Assembly (NCBI RefSeq): GCF_014837145.1
Contig: NZ_JACYFS010000001.1
Location: 930,001-994,000, forward strand
Length of the DNA stretch: 64,000 nt
From: Chryseobacterium caseinilyticum
GTDB taxonomy: Bacteria; Bacteroidota; Bacteroidia; Flavobacteriales; Weeksellaceae
Reading direction: 5' to 3'
Part shown: positions 23,730 to 32,876 of the stretch, in pieces
How positions within the stretch are numbered: position 1 is the first letter of the stretch
Layout: every line of letters starts with the position of its first letter
Program-made: the position numbers and the translations under genes
The notes under the pieces: model-generated
Seen by the model: the letters and a program-made list of their open reading frames with translations, nothing else
Database searches by the model: none
What the model was told of the DNA's origin: nothing

Positions 23730-26396
23730 TTATTTTTTAAGAATCTTCGCAGTTTTCTGGAATCCTTCTGCTTCAATATTTAAAACTAAAACTCTGGAAA
23801 CATTCAGCTCATTAGTTAAGTCTAATTCAAGCTGACTTGTTGAACCGCTGTATTTCTTCTTAAACATAATCTTTCCGTCGATGCTGTATGCAGTGATTTC
23901 AAGGTTTTTCAGTGCTTTCGGAGAATTGATTTTTACAATTCCTGATGTAGGGTTTGGTGCTACTGTCACTTCAGTTTCTTTAACTACCTCGGTAGTTGCC
24001 AACGTTCCTGCAGTTCCTAAGAATTGTGAAAGTGCCACTACAACCGTTGCAGATTTCCCTCTGTAGTCGATGGTATTTCCTGTTGCATCAATATCTGTAC
24101 TGATCGTTGAGTTTGGATGCTGAATACTGAAGAAACCGAATTTCTTATCTGGTGTAAACGTAAGACCTGTAGGCTCCGATCCTGCTGGCATAGAAGCAAA
24201 CAATCTCACGTTCGGGTTTGCCTGAGTGTGATCCGGACCGATTACCCAAATGTAGTTTTTACCGCCATCCTGAAGAACCCAAAGATTACCCAATTCGTCA
24301 AAAGTAAGATTGTCATTTCCGTCACCCCACGATTCGGTTTTGATTCCCTGAGCAGTGTTGAAAGAATAAACTGTTGATGCTCCTCCTACAAAAGTTTCTA
24401 CATTTGACAGAGTCATTCCGTTGTCTGTCATTCTGTACACTTTATCCAGACCTTTTGCAGTAAAATAGATTTTCCCGTCAAGAGGACTGATTTCCACATC
24501 TTCTACACCGTTGAAGGCAGTTCCGCCAAGAGACTGTGCCAAAGCGGTCGTATTATTTTGGTTTGCCTGTGTTTTATTTGGAATCTGTATCCATTCTCCG
24601 GTGGTTGCTACGGGATTTCCTCCGCTCAGTCCGCTGGTAAGTTTTAATACATAAAGATTTCCTGACGCAAGATTATTGGGTGTGTCCATCACATATTTGT
24701 ACACCATATTTGTCCCGCCGTCTTCACCATAATAAGCGACCGTTCCTGCGTCATTTACAACTACATTTTCGTGGTTCATGATTCCCATTTGCCACAATTT
24801 ATCTTTTGTGCCGTTGGTATTGTGAGACATCACCTGAGCTGTTGCAGGATTGATCTCTACCAACCAACCGTAATCTTTGTAACCGTCGGCATTGGTATCA
24901 GCTGAAGTTACAGATTCTTCTGCCGTAACCACAGTTCCCCATGGTGTAATACCTCCCGAACAGTTTCTGATGGTCTGCACCAGACTTGTATCTGAGAAGC
25001 TTACCGCTCTTGATCTCGACAATTGCCAAAGTTTTGTTGCAGCATTGTAGTTGACTTCTGCCATTGTCACTCCACCTGGGTTAGTCTCATGGTTGACAGA
25101 TAAATAACCGTCTATACTGCTGTTATTTTTTGCTACATAAGCTGTAAAGTCATTTTGTCCACCTACTAATCCTCCGCCCTCTGTGTAGCTGTCTCCTTCT
25201 TTTAAAATCAGCTGATATTTGTGTTCAGCAGGAATGATAAGCTTTGAAGTCTGTGTTGTTGGAATAATAGATGTAAAACAGCTGATGTGTGTACCTGTGT
25301 TGCAACTTACAGGAGGCGCCACTACAGTTGAGTTTTGAATATAGGCATCCATTCTCAAATCTGAACTGGTCAAATCTCTGTTGTGAACTTCAATAGCAAT
25401 TCTGTTGGTTCCCTGTACAAATTTATTTTTAGGAATTACAAACGTGTTGTAGATATTTTCTGCAGCTCCGTCAATAATAGTACTTGAAAAAGTATCGTGA
25501 GTGATAGTACCTGTCGGCATATTGTCTCTTACTACCTCCTGACCGTTCAAATACACTACGATACCGTCGTCTCTCATTACGCCTAATTCCATATTATTGG
25601 AAAGGTCAGCCAAATTCGCTGTGAAATCTTTGGCAAAATATGCTGTTGATAATCCTGTATTAAGAGTTGTAGTTACCGGATCTCCGTATCCCAGAGGTCC
25701 ATCTCCAGTTGACCACGTTGAAATATTATAGTTTGAATCTTTCCATTGCGCTGCCAGAGGCTGGTTGTCATCTTTGTATTTCCAACTTGAACCCTGTACT
25801 ACTACCGAACCTAAAGGCTGAGCAGCAACGATAGTTTTCAGATAAGCATCAATTGTTAAATCTGAACTTGAACCGGTTCTGTTATGCAGTTCAATTGATA
25901 TTCTGTTATTTCCCTGTACAAATTTGTTTTTTGGAATGGTAAAAATATTGATTGCTGTCTCCGCAGCTCCGTCGATGGTGGTGCTGGATGCCGTTGTATG
26001 AGTAATCGTACCGGTTGGCATATTGTCTCTGATCACCTCTTCACCGTTCAGATAGACCACAATTCCATCATCTCTCCGTACACCAAATTCCATATTATTG
26101 GTAAGATTGGCAAGATTTACAGAAAAATCTTTTACGAAATATGCTGTAGATAATCCGACAGCACCGCCATGAATTACTGTGGTTACAGGATCGCCATATC
26201 CTAATGGCCCAATCCCTGATGACCAGGAAGACACATCAAAAGTTGTGGTTTTCCATGTTGAAGCTGGTGCATTATCCAGGTCATAATACTTCCATGAACT
26301 TGCCAGATCAAAAATAGTCGTTTGTGTAGTCTGAGCCTTGAAGATTGATGTAGTCATCAATGCAAGGGCTGCGATCGTAAGTAGTTTTCTTTTCAC
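23730..26396 (-). CDS. PhoX-like (DUF839) T9SS-secreted protein with duplicated N-terminal domain
   Basis: An 888-residue secreted protein starting at a GTG. Order: signal peptide (to about residue 21), two tandem copies of a beta-sandwich-like domain (about 22-190 and 197-355; both contain GPLGYGDPVTT, RDDGIVVYLNG and RDNMPTGTITH), a PhoX/DUF839-type phosphatase or beta-propeller region (about 365-790; PWGTVVTAEESV, MNHENVVV, ELGNLWVLQDGG) and a type A T9SS sorting domain (about 815-888; APNPTSGIVKI to a terminal KILKK). PhoX-type proteins hydrolyse phosphate esters with Ca and Fe, but activity here is inferred. The N-terminal pair may bind carbohydrate or surfaces. A TAGTTTTG box lies just upstream. 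Confidence 0.85.
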   Translation of the reverse strand: MKRKLLTIAALALMTTSIFKAQTTQTTIFDLASSWKYYDLDNAPASTWKTTTFDVSSWSSGIGPLGYGDPVTTVIHGGAVGLSTAYFVKDFSVNLANLTNNMEFGVRRDDGIVVYLNGEEVIRDNMPTGTITHTTASSTTIDGAAETAINIFTIPKNKFVQGNNRISIELHNRTGSSSDLTIDAYLKTIVAAQPLGSVVVQGSSWKYKDDNQPLAAQWKDSNYNISTWSTGDGPLGYGDPVTTTLNTGLSTAYFAKDFTANLADLSNNMELGVMRDDGIVVYLNGQEVVRDNMPTGTITHDTFSSTIIDGAAENIYNTFVIPKNKFVQGTNRIAIEVHNRDLTSSDLRMDAYIQNSTVVAPPVSCNTGTHISCFTSIIPTTQTSKLIIPAEHKYQLILKEGDSYTEGGGLVGGQNDFTAYVAKNNSSIDGYLSVNHETNPGGVTMAEVNYNAATKLWQLSRSRAVSFSDTSLVQTIRNCSGGITPWGTVVTAEESVTSADTNADGYKDYGWLVEINPATAQVMSHNTNGTKDKLWQMGIMNHENVVVNDAGTVAYYGEDGGTNMVYKYVMDTPNNLASGNLYVLKLTSGLSGGNPVATTGEWIQIPNKTQANQNNTTALAQSLGGTAFNGVEDVEISPLDGKIYFTAKGLDKVYRMTDNGMTLSNVETFVGGASTVYSFNTAQGIKTESWGDGNDNLTFDELGNLWVLQDGGKNYIWVIGPDHTQANPNVRLFASMPAGSEPTGLTFTPDKKFGFFSIQHPNSTISTDIDATGNTIDYRGKSATVVVALSQFLGTAGTLATTEVVKETEVTVAPNPTSGIVKINSPKALKNLEITAYSIDGKIMFKKKYSGSTSQLELDLTNELNVSRVLVLNIEAEGFQKTAKILKK

Positions 26397-26709
26397 TTTT
26401 TTATTAAATTATCATTTTTCAAGTGCAAAACTATCTGTTTCCTGATGGCTTTGCGTTACGCTATCTTTAATTAAACAGCGATGAATATTAATAAAACTGA
26501 AGGTGAATGTTACGCAGGTTAAATTATTATTAAATCAGAAAAGAATGTCCGTTTTTGATCACAACGCTAAAATCAACATTCATTTTGTCATTCCGGAGGA
26601 ATCTAAACTATTGTGAGGTAAAGTTGTATCTATGAAAATGTTATTTGTAATTATCCGTATGTCGAATGATATTCTTGCTTTGGCGAACTTAGTTTTTGCA
26701 AAGTCAAAC
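26397..26709. other. Intergenic region upstream of the PhoX-like gene
   Basis: Apart from the -7 box at 26426-26433 I see no gene or RNA. The part from about 26640 onward contains degenerate words resembling the adjoining 21-bp array. Confidence 0.5.
26426..26433 (-). promoter_or_regulatory. -7 box for the PhoX-like gene
   Basis: Reads TAGTTTTG on the minus strand, 29 bases upstream of the GTG start at 26396. Confidence 0.55.
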
Positions 26710-26962
26710 AATATTTTTGCTTCCAAAAAGTATATTCTTGTATCCAAAAAGTATATTCCTGTTTCCCAAAACTATATTCTTGCATCCCAAAAGTATATTC
26801 TTGTATCCCAAAACTATATTCTTGCTTCCCAAAACAATATTCTCGCATCCCAAAAAGTATATTCTTGTATCCCAAAACTATATTCTTGCTTCCCAAAAGT
26901 ATATTCTTGCATCCCAAAAGTATATTTTCGCAACCCGAAACTCTAATCCCGTATCCTTAAAT
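26710..26962. repeat. 21-bp tandem repeat array
   Basis: Eleven units of 21 bases (one of 22, at 26836-26857) from 26710 to 26941, plus a decayed unit to 26962. The consensus is TATATTCTTG, a variable dinucleotide, then TCCCAAAA and G or C. From 26773 the variable dinucleotide cycles CA, TA, CT, giving a higher-order period of three units (about 63 bases). Because 21 is a multiple of three, several long open frames cross the array on both strands; these have no features of real proteins. Confidence 0.9.
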
Positions 26963-26993
26963 TATAATTTTAATAATCTGAATCAACGGATGA

Positions 26994-28841
26994 TTATTTT
27001 TTCTTCACCTGAGTTTTAGCCTTGCTGATATCCGTCAAAGTATTCAGAAAACTAATCAACTGTTTCTTCTCTGCCTCAGAAAGATTGAGTTTGTCCGCAG
27101 GAAGTGTCTGGTTTTTCATGGGCAATCCCAAACCTTCTCCTCCACCTTCGTTATAGAATTCAATCACTTCTTCCAGAGTATTAAAAGCTCCGTTGTGAAA
27201 ATAAGGTTTCGTTAAAGCAATATTTCGTACGGTCATTGTTTTAAAAGAATTTTCATAAATCCACGAACTTTCTTTTTTCACGTTGGAATTTATTCTTCCT
27301 TTGTCATCATCGAGTTCTACAGGTAGATTTGAAATCGGTTTTTTGGTCACTCCCAAAACTTCAGATTCATTTTCATTAAAAAACGGCGGCACCAAACCCG
27401 AAAAGTGTGGGGCAAAATGACAGGTCGCACAATTGGCTTTTCCCATAAAAAGATTAAATCCTTTCTTGGCATCTTCAGAAATTTCCTTTTCATTTCTCAT
27501 AAAACGGTCAAAATCACTTTCAAAAGAATACAGTGAAGCAACAAATGAACTTAAAGCTTTCGAAAAATTCTGTTTTGTAATCTTTTTGTCTTTAAATAAA
27601 GTTGAAAAAGATTTCTTATAGTTTTTATCTGAATTTAATTTTGCAACTATCTTTTCATAATCCGTATCAAATTCTTCCTTGTTATAAATCACATGTTCTG
27701 CCTGCTGCTCGAGGTAAAAAGCACGCATGTCATAGAAAAATCTTTTCGCAAAAACCGCATTGTAAAGTGAAGGCGAATTTCTTAATACCGTTTTTCCTTC
27801 CACATTGCTCAGTGATTTTGAATTTAAATCGGTGTATGCATTTTCCGGCAAATGACAGCTTGCACAGCTCATCTTTCCGTTCGCACTGAAACTGGTGTCA
27901 TAAAATATCTTTTCGCCTAAATTCCGCAATTCTTCACTGTCTTCGGAAGATTTCAAAAGCGTATAGAAATAGGGATCAAAAAAATCAGCTTTAAAGAAAT
28001 CTTTGTTGGAAACATTCCATCCTGAAAAGTTTTTGAGATCATCCGGTCTGCCATCCCATGTACCGAATTCCTCATACAAAGGCTGAATGAATTTTTTATA
28101 AAATAAAATACGGTCAAAAGTTTCAAAATCATTATTTCTCCCTAAATATTGAATAGTCTGATCTAAAATCTGAATAGCTTTTTCAGTTTTATAACTTTTA
28201 AAATAAACATCATCCGAAATATAATTTCTCATTCCCAGAAAAGCGTGAGCAGACTCTTCAGAAATATTTAAAGATCCCGGCGTATCAAAACCAGTCACTC
28301 CCAAACTGTAGATTCTGATCAGTTCGATTCTGAGGGGTAACGTCTTGTTGGTTCCGCTGCTTACGCCATTTTTGAGAGTACTCAGGTAGAAATTAGCATA
28401 ACTGTTATATAGAAAATTGGTGATGGTTTTTATCTCTTCCTTTTCATTTTCGGCTTCATCAGAAAAAATCAATTCTTCTAAAACCTGCAACCCTTCCGGT
28501 GGTAAAGTGAAAGCGGTTGTTCCTGCTGCTTCAATATGAAAGAGCGGTGCAGCATTAAGATGGGTTTTTGTAAATTCAGGATAATGATAGGCTACAAAAA
28601 ATTCGATTTCTTTGAAAGAATTTCGGGTCTTTCTGATGGTTTCACGCAGCTTCTCAACTGAAATTCTGTTTTCTGAAAAAAGTTCGGCATCGTTTTTCAG
28701 ATATTCAAGCTCGATTTTGAAATTGGTAAGACCTTGACTGATGAATGTATTTTCGGTTTTTAAACCTCTGTCAGCATCATTAAAAGACATGGAAAATAAT
28801 ACAACCAGAATAGCGGGAATAAGTATAAAGTAAGATCTCAC
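26994..28841 (-). CDS. Di-haem cytochrome c peroxidase with long N-terminal domain
   Basis: A 615-residue exported protein starting at a GTG, which is supported by the TACATTTG box 14 bases upstream. The N-terminal signal/anchor covers about residues 1-20. Residues 30-290 form a helical domain of unknown role; the C-terminal 300 residues are a CcpA/MauG-type di-haem domain with CASCH (326-330) and CATCH (471-475). Family members reduce periplasmic hydrogen peroxide with electrons from small cytochromes or oxidise partner proteins (MauG). The extra N-terminal domain makes it about twice the length of classical peroxidases. It diverges from the nucleoside phosphorylase gene. Confidence 0.88.
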   Translation of the reverse strand: MRSYFILIPAILVVLFSMSFNDADRGLKTENTFISQGLTNFKIELEYLKNDAELFSENRISVEKLRETIRKTRNSFKEIEFFVAYHYPEFTKTHLNAAPLFHIEAAGTTAFTLPPEGLQVLEELIFSDEAENEKEEIKTITNFLYNSYANFYLSTLKNGVSSGTNKTLPLRIELIRIYSLGVTGFDTPGSLNISEESAHAFLGMRNYISDDVYFKSYKTEKAIQILDQTIQYLGRNNDFETFDRILFYKKFIQPLYEEFGTWDGRPDDLKNFSGWNVSNKDFFKADFFDPYFYTLLKSSEDSEELRNLGEKIFYDTSFSANGKMSCASCHLPENAYTDLNSKSLSNVEGKTVLRNSPSLYNAVFAKRFFYDMRAFYLEQQAEHVIYNKEEFDTDYEKIVAKLNSDKNYKKSFSTLFKDKKITKQNFSKALSSFVASLYSFESDFDRFMRNEKEISEDAKKGFNLFMGKANCATCHFAPHFSGLVPPFFNENESEVLGVTKKPISNLPVELDDDKGRINSNVKKESSWIYENSFKTMTVRNIALTKPYFHNGAFNTLEEVIEFYNEGGGEGLGLPMKNQTLPADKLNLSEAEKKQLISFLNTLTDISKAKTQVKKK

Positions 28842-28855
28842 GATTTTTTTACCGG

Positions 28856-28863
28856 CAAATGTA
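28856..28863 (-). promoter_or_regulatory. -7 box for the cytochrome c peroxidase
   Basis: Reads TACATTTG on the minus strand, 14 bases upstream of the GTG, implying a very short leader and supporting the GTG start. Confidence 0.6.
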
Positions 28864-28961
28864 CCTTCTTTGAATTGGTAACATTTTAACGATAAATTAA
28901 ATAATGTTTACATTTCGTTTATATCAATTTTAGTACTTTTAGAAACAGAAAAATAAATATT

Positions 28962-29816
28962 ATGCTTAATCAACTTGCAGCTTCGGAACTTATTCTCAAT
29001 GAAGACGGAAGCATTTATCATTTAAATCTTCTACCCGAAGACATTGCCGAAAAAATTATTCTCGTAGGCGATCCCGACCGTGTGGCAAAGGTTTCAAAAC
29101 ATTTCGACAAAGTAGAAATCAAAAAAAATAAAAGAGAATTTTATACCCACACGGGAATTTTAAGAGGTGAAAGAATTACCGTGATGTCTACAGGAATCGG
29201 TACCGAAAATATTGATATCGTGATGAATGAGCTCGATGCTTTGGTCAATATCGATTTAAAAAAGAAAGAAATCAAATCTGAAAAAACTTCACTTAAACTT
29301 TTCAGAATGGGAACCTGCGGAAGTGTGAATCCCGACGTGGAAGTAGACAATATGCTCGTTACCCAAAACGTTGTCGGTCTCGACGGACTGATGAATTTCT
29401 ACAAAGATTATCAGTTTGAAAATGAATTTTCGAAAAGTTTTTATGAAAAATTCCCTTACGAAAAGATAAAACCGATGCTTTATTTTTCAGAATGGTCTGA
29501 AGAATTGGGCGAACTGTACAAAGACGCAAAATACCACGGAAATACAGCAACTTTTCCGGGATTCTATGCGCCACAAGGCCGACAGTTGCGTCTGCAGGCA
29601 ACAGACGAACAGTTTTTGGAAACTTTAAATGATCTGGGAATTACCAATTTTGAGATGGAAACTTCTGCTATCTACGCTTTCTCTAAACTTTTAGGTCATA
29701 AAGCCATTACCGTAAACAATGTAATCGCCAACAGACGAAGAGGCGAATTTTCGAAAGATCATCACGCTTCCGAACAGAATCTTATTGATTGGGTTTTGGA
29801 AAGAGTTGTGAAATAA
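28962..29816 (+). CDS. Nucleoside phosphorylase (uridine phosphorylase-like)
   Basis: A 284-residue cytoplasmic enzyme of the PNP/UDP family that splits nucleosides with phosphate. Motifs: VGDPDRVAKVS (phosphate-binding loop), GTENIDIVMNELDAL, RMGTCGSV and the C-terminal FEMETSAIYAFSKLLGHKA with the ribose-binding Glu. The closest class is uridine phosphorylase, although the Bacteroidota branch is not characterised here. It is a single gene followed by a hairpin. Confidence 0.88.
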   Translation: MLNQLAASELILNEDGSIYHLNLLPEDIAEKIILVGDPDRVAKVSKHFDKVEIKKNKREFYTHTGILRGERITVMSTGIGTENIDIVMNELDALVNIDLKKKEIKSEKTSLKLFRMGTCGSVNPDVEVDNMLVTQNVVGLDGLMNFYKDYQFENEFSKSFYEKFPYEKIKPMLYFSEWSEELGELYKDAKYHGNTATFPGFYAPQGRQLRLQATDEQFLETLNDLGITNFEMETSAIYAFSKLLGHKAITVNNVIANRRRGEFSKDHHASEQNLIDWVLERVVK

Positions 29817-29870
29817 TTTTAATTACCGATAATAAAAAAAAATAATTGCAACTTTAGACTTACATAAAAT

Positions 29871-29901
29871 AAAAAGGATTTCAAATGTTGAAATCCTTTT
29901 T
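29871..29901. terminator. Bidirectional hairpin terminator
   Basis: AAAAAGGATTTCA and TGAAATCCTTTTT form a perfect 13-bp stem with a five-base loop between two convergent genes. Confidence 0.85.
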
Positions 29902-29908
29902 GATTAAA

Positions 29909-30736
29909 TTAATTGGGGCAATTTTTTTCGTATTCCCTTACGATGCCTCCATAGAAATCAAGGTAAGCCTGAAGCATGTACTGACCTATCAGTTCCTGTG
30001 TGCCGTTATATCCTAATTTATCTTTCTTTGCATCTTCATAAGCCTTTTTTCTGATCCCTTTAAATCTTGTAGCAATTTCTTTTTTGAATTCTTTATCTTC
30101 AAGTTTTGCATCAAACTGTTCCATATATTTCAGGAATTCGGGACAGTCTCTGCCGGCGTACTTAAATGCTTCCGCCATCTTATCATAAAGTGATCCTGCA
30201 AAAAGTCCCATCTTATCGTAATCCACAGGCATTACAGCAAAATCATCCTTTGCATTTTTGATATAGATTTTAGAATAGACATAGTTACAGGCTGCACCTG
30301 TGCAGATAGTAAGATTTGAACCGAAAATCTGTAATTTTCCATCATAAAGCATCGGCTGAAACGATCTTTTTTTCTTGTCTGAAACCTGACCGTTTTTATC
30401 GATATATTTCATGTCCAGTCTTTCAATGGCATTCACTACATCATCATGGTCATCATAAATTTTCACCAGTTTCACTTCATTTGCACCAAATTTTTCATCG
30501 GCTGATGTTTTCGTTTTTTTATAAACAAAATTGTAGATATCATCCTTATCGAAAAAGCCCGGATAAGTACCGTTGGGATAGGTATATCCTACGAAGAAAG
30601 CGTCAACTTTAGAACCGTCAGCTAAGATAAATTCAACTTTAGGAAGATTTTTAGACTGCTGTTTGCCGTAATATTGCTGTGAAAAAACCTGTACACTGTA
30701 AATGCACGTTACAAGAATGAGTAATTTTAGTTTCAT
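29909..30736 (-). CDS. Secreted protein of unknown function
   Basis: A 275-residue exported protein with a signal peptide (MKLKLLILVTCIYSVQVFSQ). The first half is a mixed beta region with VEFILADGSKVDAFFVGY; the second half is helical with two cysteines (TGAACNYVY and RDCPEFL). I do not recognise the family. It has its own convergent terminator and a 358-base upstream region, so it is probably a single-gene unit. Confidence 0.65.
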   Translation of the reverse strand: MKLKLLILVTCIYSVQVFSQQYYGKQQSKNLPKVEFILADGSKVDAFFVGYTYPNGTYPGFFDKDDIYNFVYKKTKTSADEKFGANEVKLVKIYDDHDDVVNAIERLDMKYIDKNGQVSDKKKRSFQPMLYDGKLQIFGSNLTICTGAACNYVYSKIYIKNAKDDFAVMPVDYDKMGLFAGSLYDKMAEAFKYAGRDCPEFLKYMEQFDAKLEDKEFKKEIATRFKGIRKKAYEDAKKDKLGYNGTQELIGQYMLQAYLDFYGGIVREYEKNCPN

Positions 30737-31094
30737 TGATTATCAGTAATTTTAAATTATAGTCTTTAGAAAATATTTTACGGTTCAAACATAAAGAAAA
30801 ATTATGATTATTTGTAAATATTTTACGAAAGCTATATCGGCAGGGAAATAATTTTTGACTTTTAATAAAAATTTCGTTAAAATCATCATTATTCGGAAAT
30901 CAGTCTACCCTAAAAACACTAGTTATAATGTATATCACCATAAATGTAAAAACCTCAAAATCATGTGTTTATTTGACATTTTATATTTACAGAGGACATT
31001 AAATCCGGAAAAAAAATTATCAAATGGCACGTGAGATTGGGACAATTTTAAATCGTAAGTTATCTGAAAAATATTCCTATACTCCCGTTTCCTT
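30737..31094. other. Intergenic region without recognised gene
   Basis: This is an AT-rich stretch with no tRNA-like or long hairpin structure seen. A 24-codon open frame (MAREIGTILNRKL...) begins at 31024 and runs into the end of the next gene; I do not consider it supported. Confidence 0.4.
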
Positions 31095-32246
31095 CTAAAA
31101 TTCATTCACAGTCACAAAAAAATGTCCGTAATAAAGACTCGCCGCAGCACCGGAAATATTGGTTACATTAATTCTGATGTTGGAGGCGGAAGTGTACCTC
31201 GGATTTGAAACTGCAAAAGTAGAATTACCAGGAAAATCTCCTGCAGGCGAAACCACAATGCTTGCTCTGCCCGAGCTGATCTGTGCTGCAGCAGGAACTG
31301 CAATATCAATTTCGGCAGAACCTCCGGCAGAAAGATTGTTGATGGATACGCCCGGCCAGGTTTCAAAACTTACTATATTTCTTATAATACTTCCTTTCTC
31401 TCCCAATTTAAACTGTCCGTTAACATCGAGTTTAGCTGACGTATTCGGTGAATTTGTTCCAATACCGATATTAGCTCCTGAATTTCCCAGAACAATTGCA
31501 TTGGCCTGAGTTGTCGCAGCACCATATCCTATCGCAGACGAATTTTGCCCTGTAGCAGACGCTCCGGAACCTAAAGCCGTTGAGTTTTGCCCGTTTGTCA
31601 CTGTATTGTAACCGATTGCAGTCTCACTGTTGGAATTTGTTTTGGAATTATACCCAAAAGCAGCTGACTGAAATCCTGCCGCAGTTGAATTTGCTCCTAC
31701 TGCAGTGCTTTCGTTGCTGGTAGACTTAGCATTTTGCCCAACAGCAGTTCCGCTTTGAGATGCCGAAGTTCCCGTTCCCAGCTGTACAGAATTATTAGTT
31801 CCCAGCCTTCCTGCGTATGTATTATTAACTTTAAAAATCAGATCATCAAAGGTGGAAGTTCCAAGAGACATGGCTGTACCTGCTCCGGAACTGCTGCCTG
31901 AATTATTTCCAGTGGTGTTCCAGCCGGATGTTGTACCGATTCCTGTTGTGGTAAGTCCTGTTGACAAAATATTCCATTTGGCATTGTCCCAATAGTATAA
32001 GCCAGCCGGACTGAAGCCGCCTGTACCGTTATTCCAGATAAGCAGTCCTGCTGCCGGAGACGGAATCGTGGTATTATCTGTTGATGATGTCAGCGCAATG
32101 CTCGTCAGCAGAAGACCTTTGTTTGTACTGTTAAGGTGAAGTATTGATGACTGGTCTGGTGTGGTGGTGCCAATGCCGACCTGCCCATAAACCGTATTAA
32201 AAGAAATCAGAAATAAAGCTGAGAAGGAAACTATCTTTTTTTTCAT
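31095..32246 (-). CDS. Secreted protein with YadA-type head repeats
   Basis: A 383-residue exported protein with signal peptide (ending near NTVYGQ). It opens with GIGTTTPDQSSILHL, common in Bacteroidota surface proteins. Residues about 167-255 hold six 14-residue repeats with the YadA-head pattern (TAVGANSTAAGFQS, TAIGYNTVTNGQNS, TALGSGASATGQNS), predicted to form a left-handed beta-roll trimer. A YadA beta-barrel anchor, T9SS tail and S74 chaperone domain are all absent; the C-terminal 110 residues are Ser/Ala-rich beta-strand-like. It may be a surface or matrix adhesin, but how it is attached is unknown. A TATATTTG -7 box lies upstream. Confidence 0.75.
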   Translation of the reverse strand: MKKKIVSFSALFLISFNTVYGQVGIGTTTPDQSSILHLNSTNKGLLLTSIALTSSTDNTTIPSPAAGLLIWNNGTGGFSPAGLYYWDNAKWNILSTGLTTTGIGTTSGWNTTGNNSGSSSGAGTAMSLGTSTFDDLIFKVNNTYAGRLGTNNSVQLGTGTSASQSGTAVGQNAKSTSNESTAVGANSTAAGFQSAAFGYNSKTNSNSETAIGYNTVTNGQNSTALGSGASATGQNSSAIGYGAATTQANAIVLGNSGANIGIGTNSPNTSAKLDVNGQFKLGEKGSIIRNIVSFETWPGVSINNLSAGGSAEIDIAVPAAAQISSGRASIVVSPAGDFPGNSTFAVSNPRYTSASNIRINVTNISGAAASLYYGHFFVTVNEF

Positions 32247-32272
32247 TGAAGTTCATTTGAATTTTTCAGGTG

Positions 32273-32280
32273 CAAATATA
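32273..32280 (-). promoter_or_regulatory. -7 box for the YadA-head protein
   Basis: Reads TATATTTG on the minus strand, 26 bases upstream of the ATG. Confidence 0.6.
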
Positions 32281-32554
32281 TTTAATTATTAAACATAAAA
32301 ACATTAATATAAATCAATTTTTAACTGATTAGCATAAATAATTTATCTAATATTTTAAATTATATAGAATTTTAATCATATGAGACTTGACACAATGAAA
32401 AATTATTTTGAGTGAAAATTCTGACTTTTGATAAATTATTTTTATCATGACAGACCGACAAAATTAATTTATGACAATTTTAACATTTGCAGAACTTTCT
32501 TAGGAATGCTTATTGTTTAAATATAAAATATAACACCTTAAATAATTAAATATA
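32281..32554. other. AT-rich divergent intergenic region
   Basis: This lies between the YadA-head gene and the small stress-type gene. No gene, RNA or strong hairpin is seen. AACATTTG near 32479-32486 is a near match to a -7 box for the plus-strand gene. Confidence 0.4.
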
Positions 32555-32854
32555 ATGGAAAATCAAGATTACAACAAAGCAGAAAACGCAGTAGACAACA
32601 CCAAAGATTCTTTGAAAAACACTGCAGACAACGCAAAGTGGAAAGTTGAAGATTTAGCAGACAGAGCTAAAGATTATATCAACGAAAGAAGAAATAACGA
32701 CGAGGAAGCAACAAGCGAAGGCTGGCTTGAAAGAGCAAAAGAAAAAGCTGGAGATACCTGGGAAGATATTAAGCAGGGAGCAAGCGATGCTTGGGAAAAA
32801 ACCAAAGATGCCGCAGAAGATGTGAAGGCAGAATGGAATAAAAAAACAAATTAG
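32555..32854 (+). CDS. Small charged YtxH/LEA-like stress protein
   Basis: A 99-residue hydrophilic protein made almost wholly of Lys/Asp/Glu/Ala-rich amphipathic helix with repeated KDSLKNTADNAK, AKEKAGDTWEDIK and AWEKTKDAAEDVK 11-mer-like motifs, the pattern of late-embryogenesis-abundant and YtxH-type proteins. No hydrophobic anchor is present. A role in desiccation, osmotic or envelope stress is inferred from composition only. It is monocistronic with a strong terminator. Confidence 0.75.
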   Translation: MENQDYNKAENAVDNTKDSLKNTADNAKWKVEDLADRAKDYINERRNNDEEATSEGWLERAKEKAGDTWEDIKQGASDAWEKTKDAAEDVKAEWNKKTN

Positions 32855-32876
32855 AATTCAGTCATATAAATATTTC

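Noticed and set aside
26710-26962. Possible CRISPR array at the 21-bp repeats
   Set aside because: Units are directly adjacent with no spacers.
26632-27019. Several overlapping long open frames on both strands, rich in Ser/Tyr/Ile/Leu repeats
   Set aside because: They are produced by the 21-bp tandem array, whose length is a multiple of three and contains no stop in several frames; no start signal or domain supports them.
31024-31098. 24-codon open frame MAREIGTILNRKL...
   Set aside because: It is very short, runs into the end of the neighbouring gene and has no recognisable match or promoter at the right distance.
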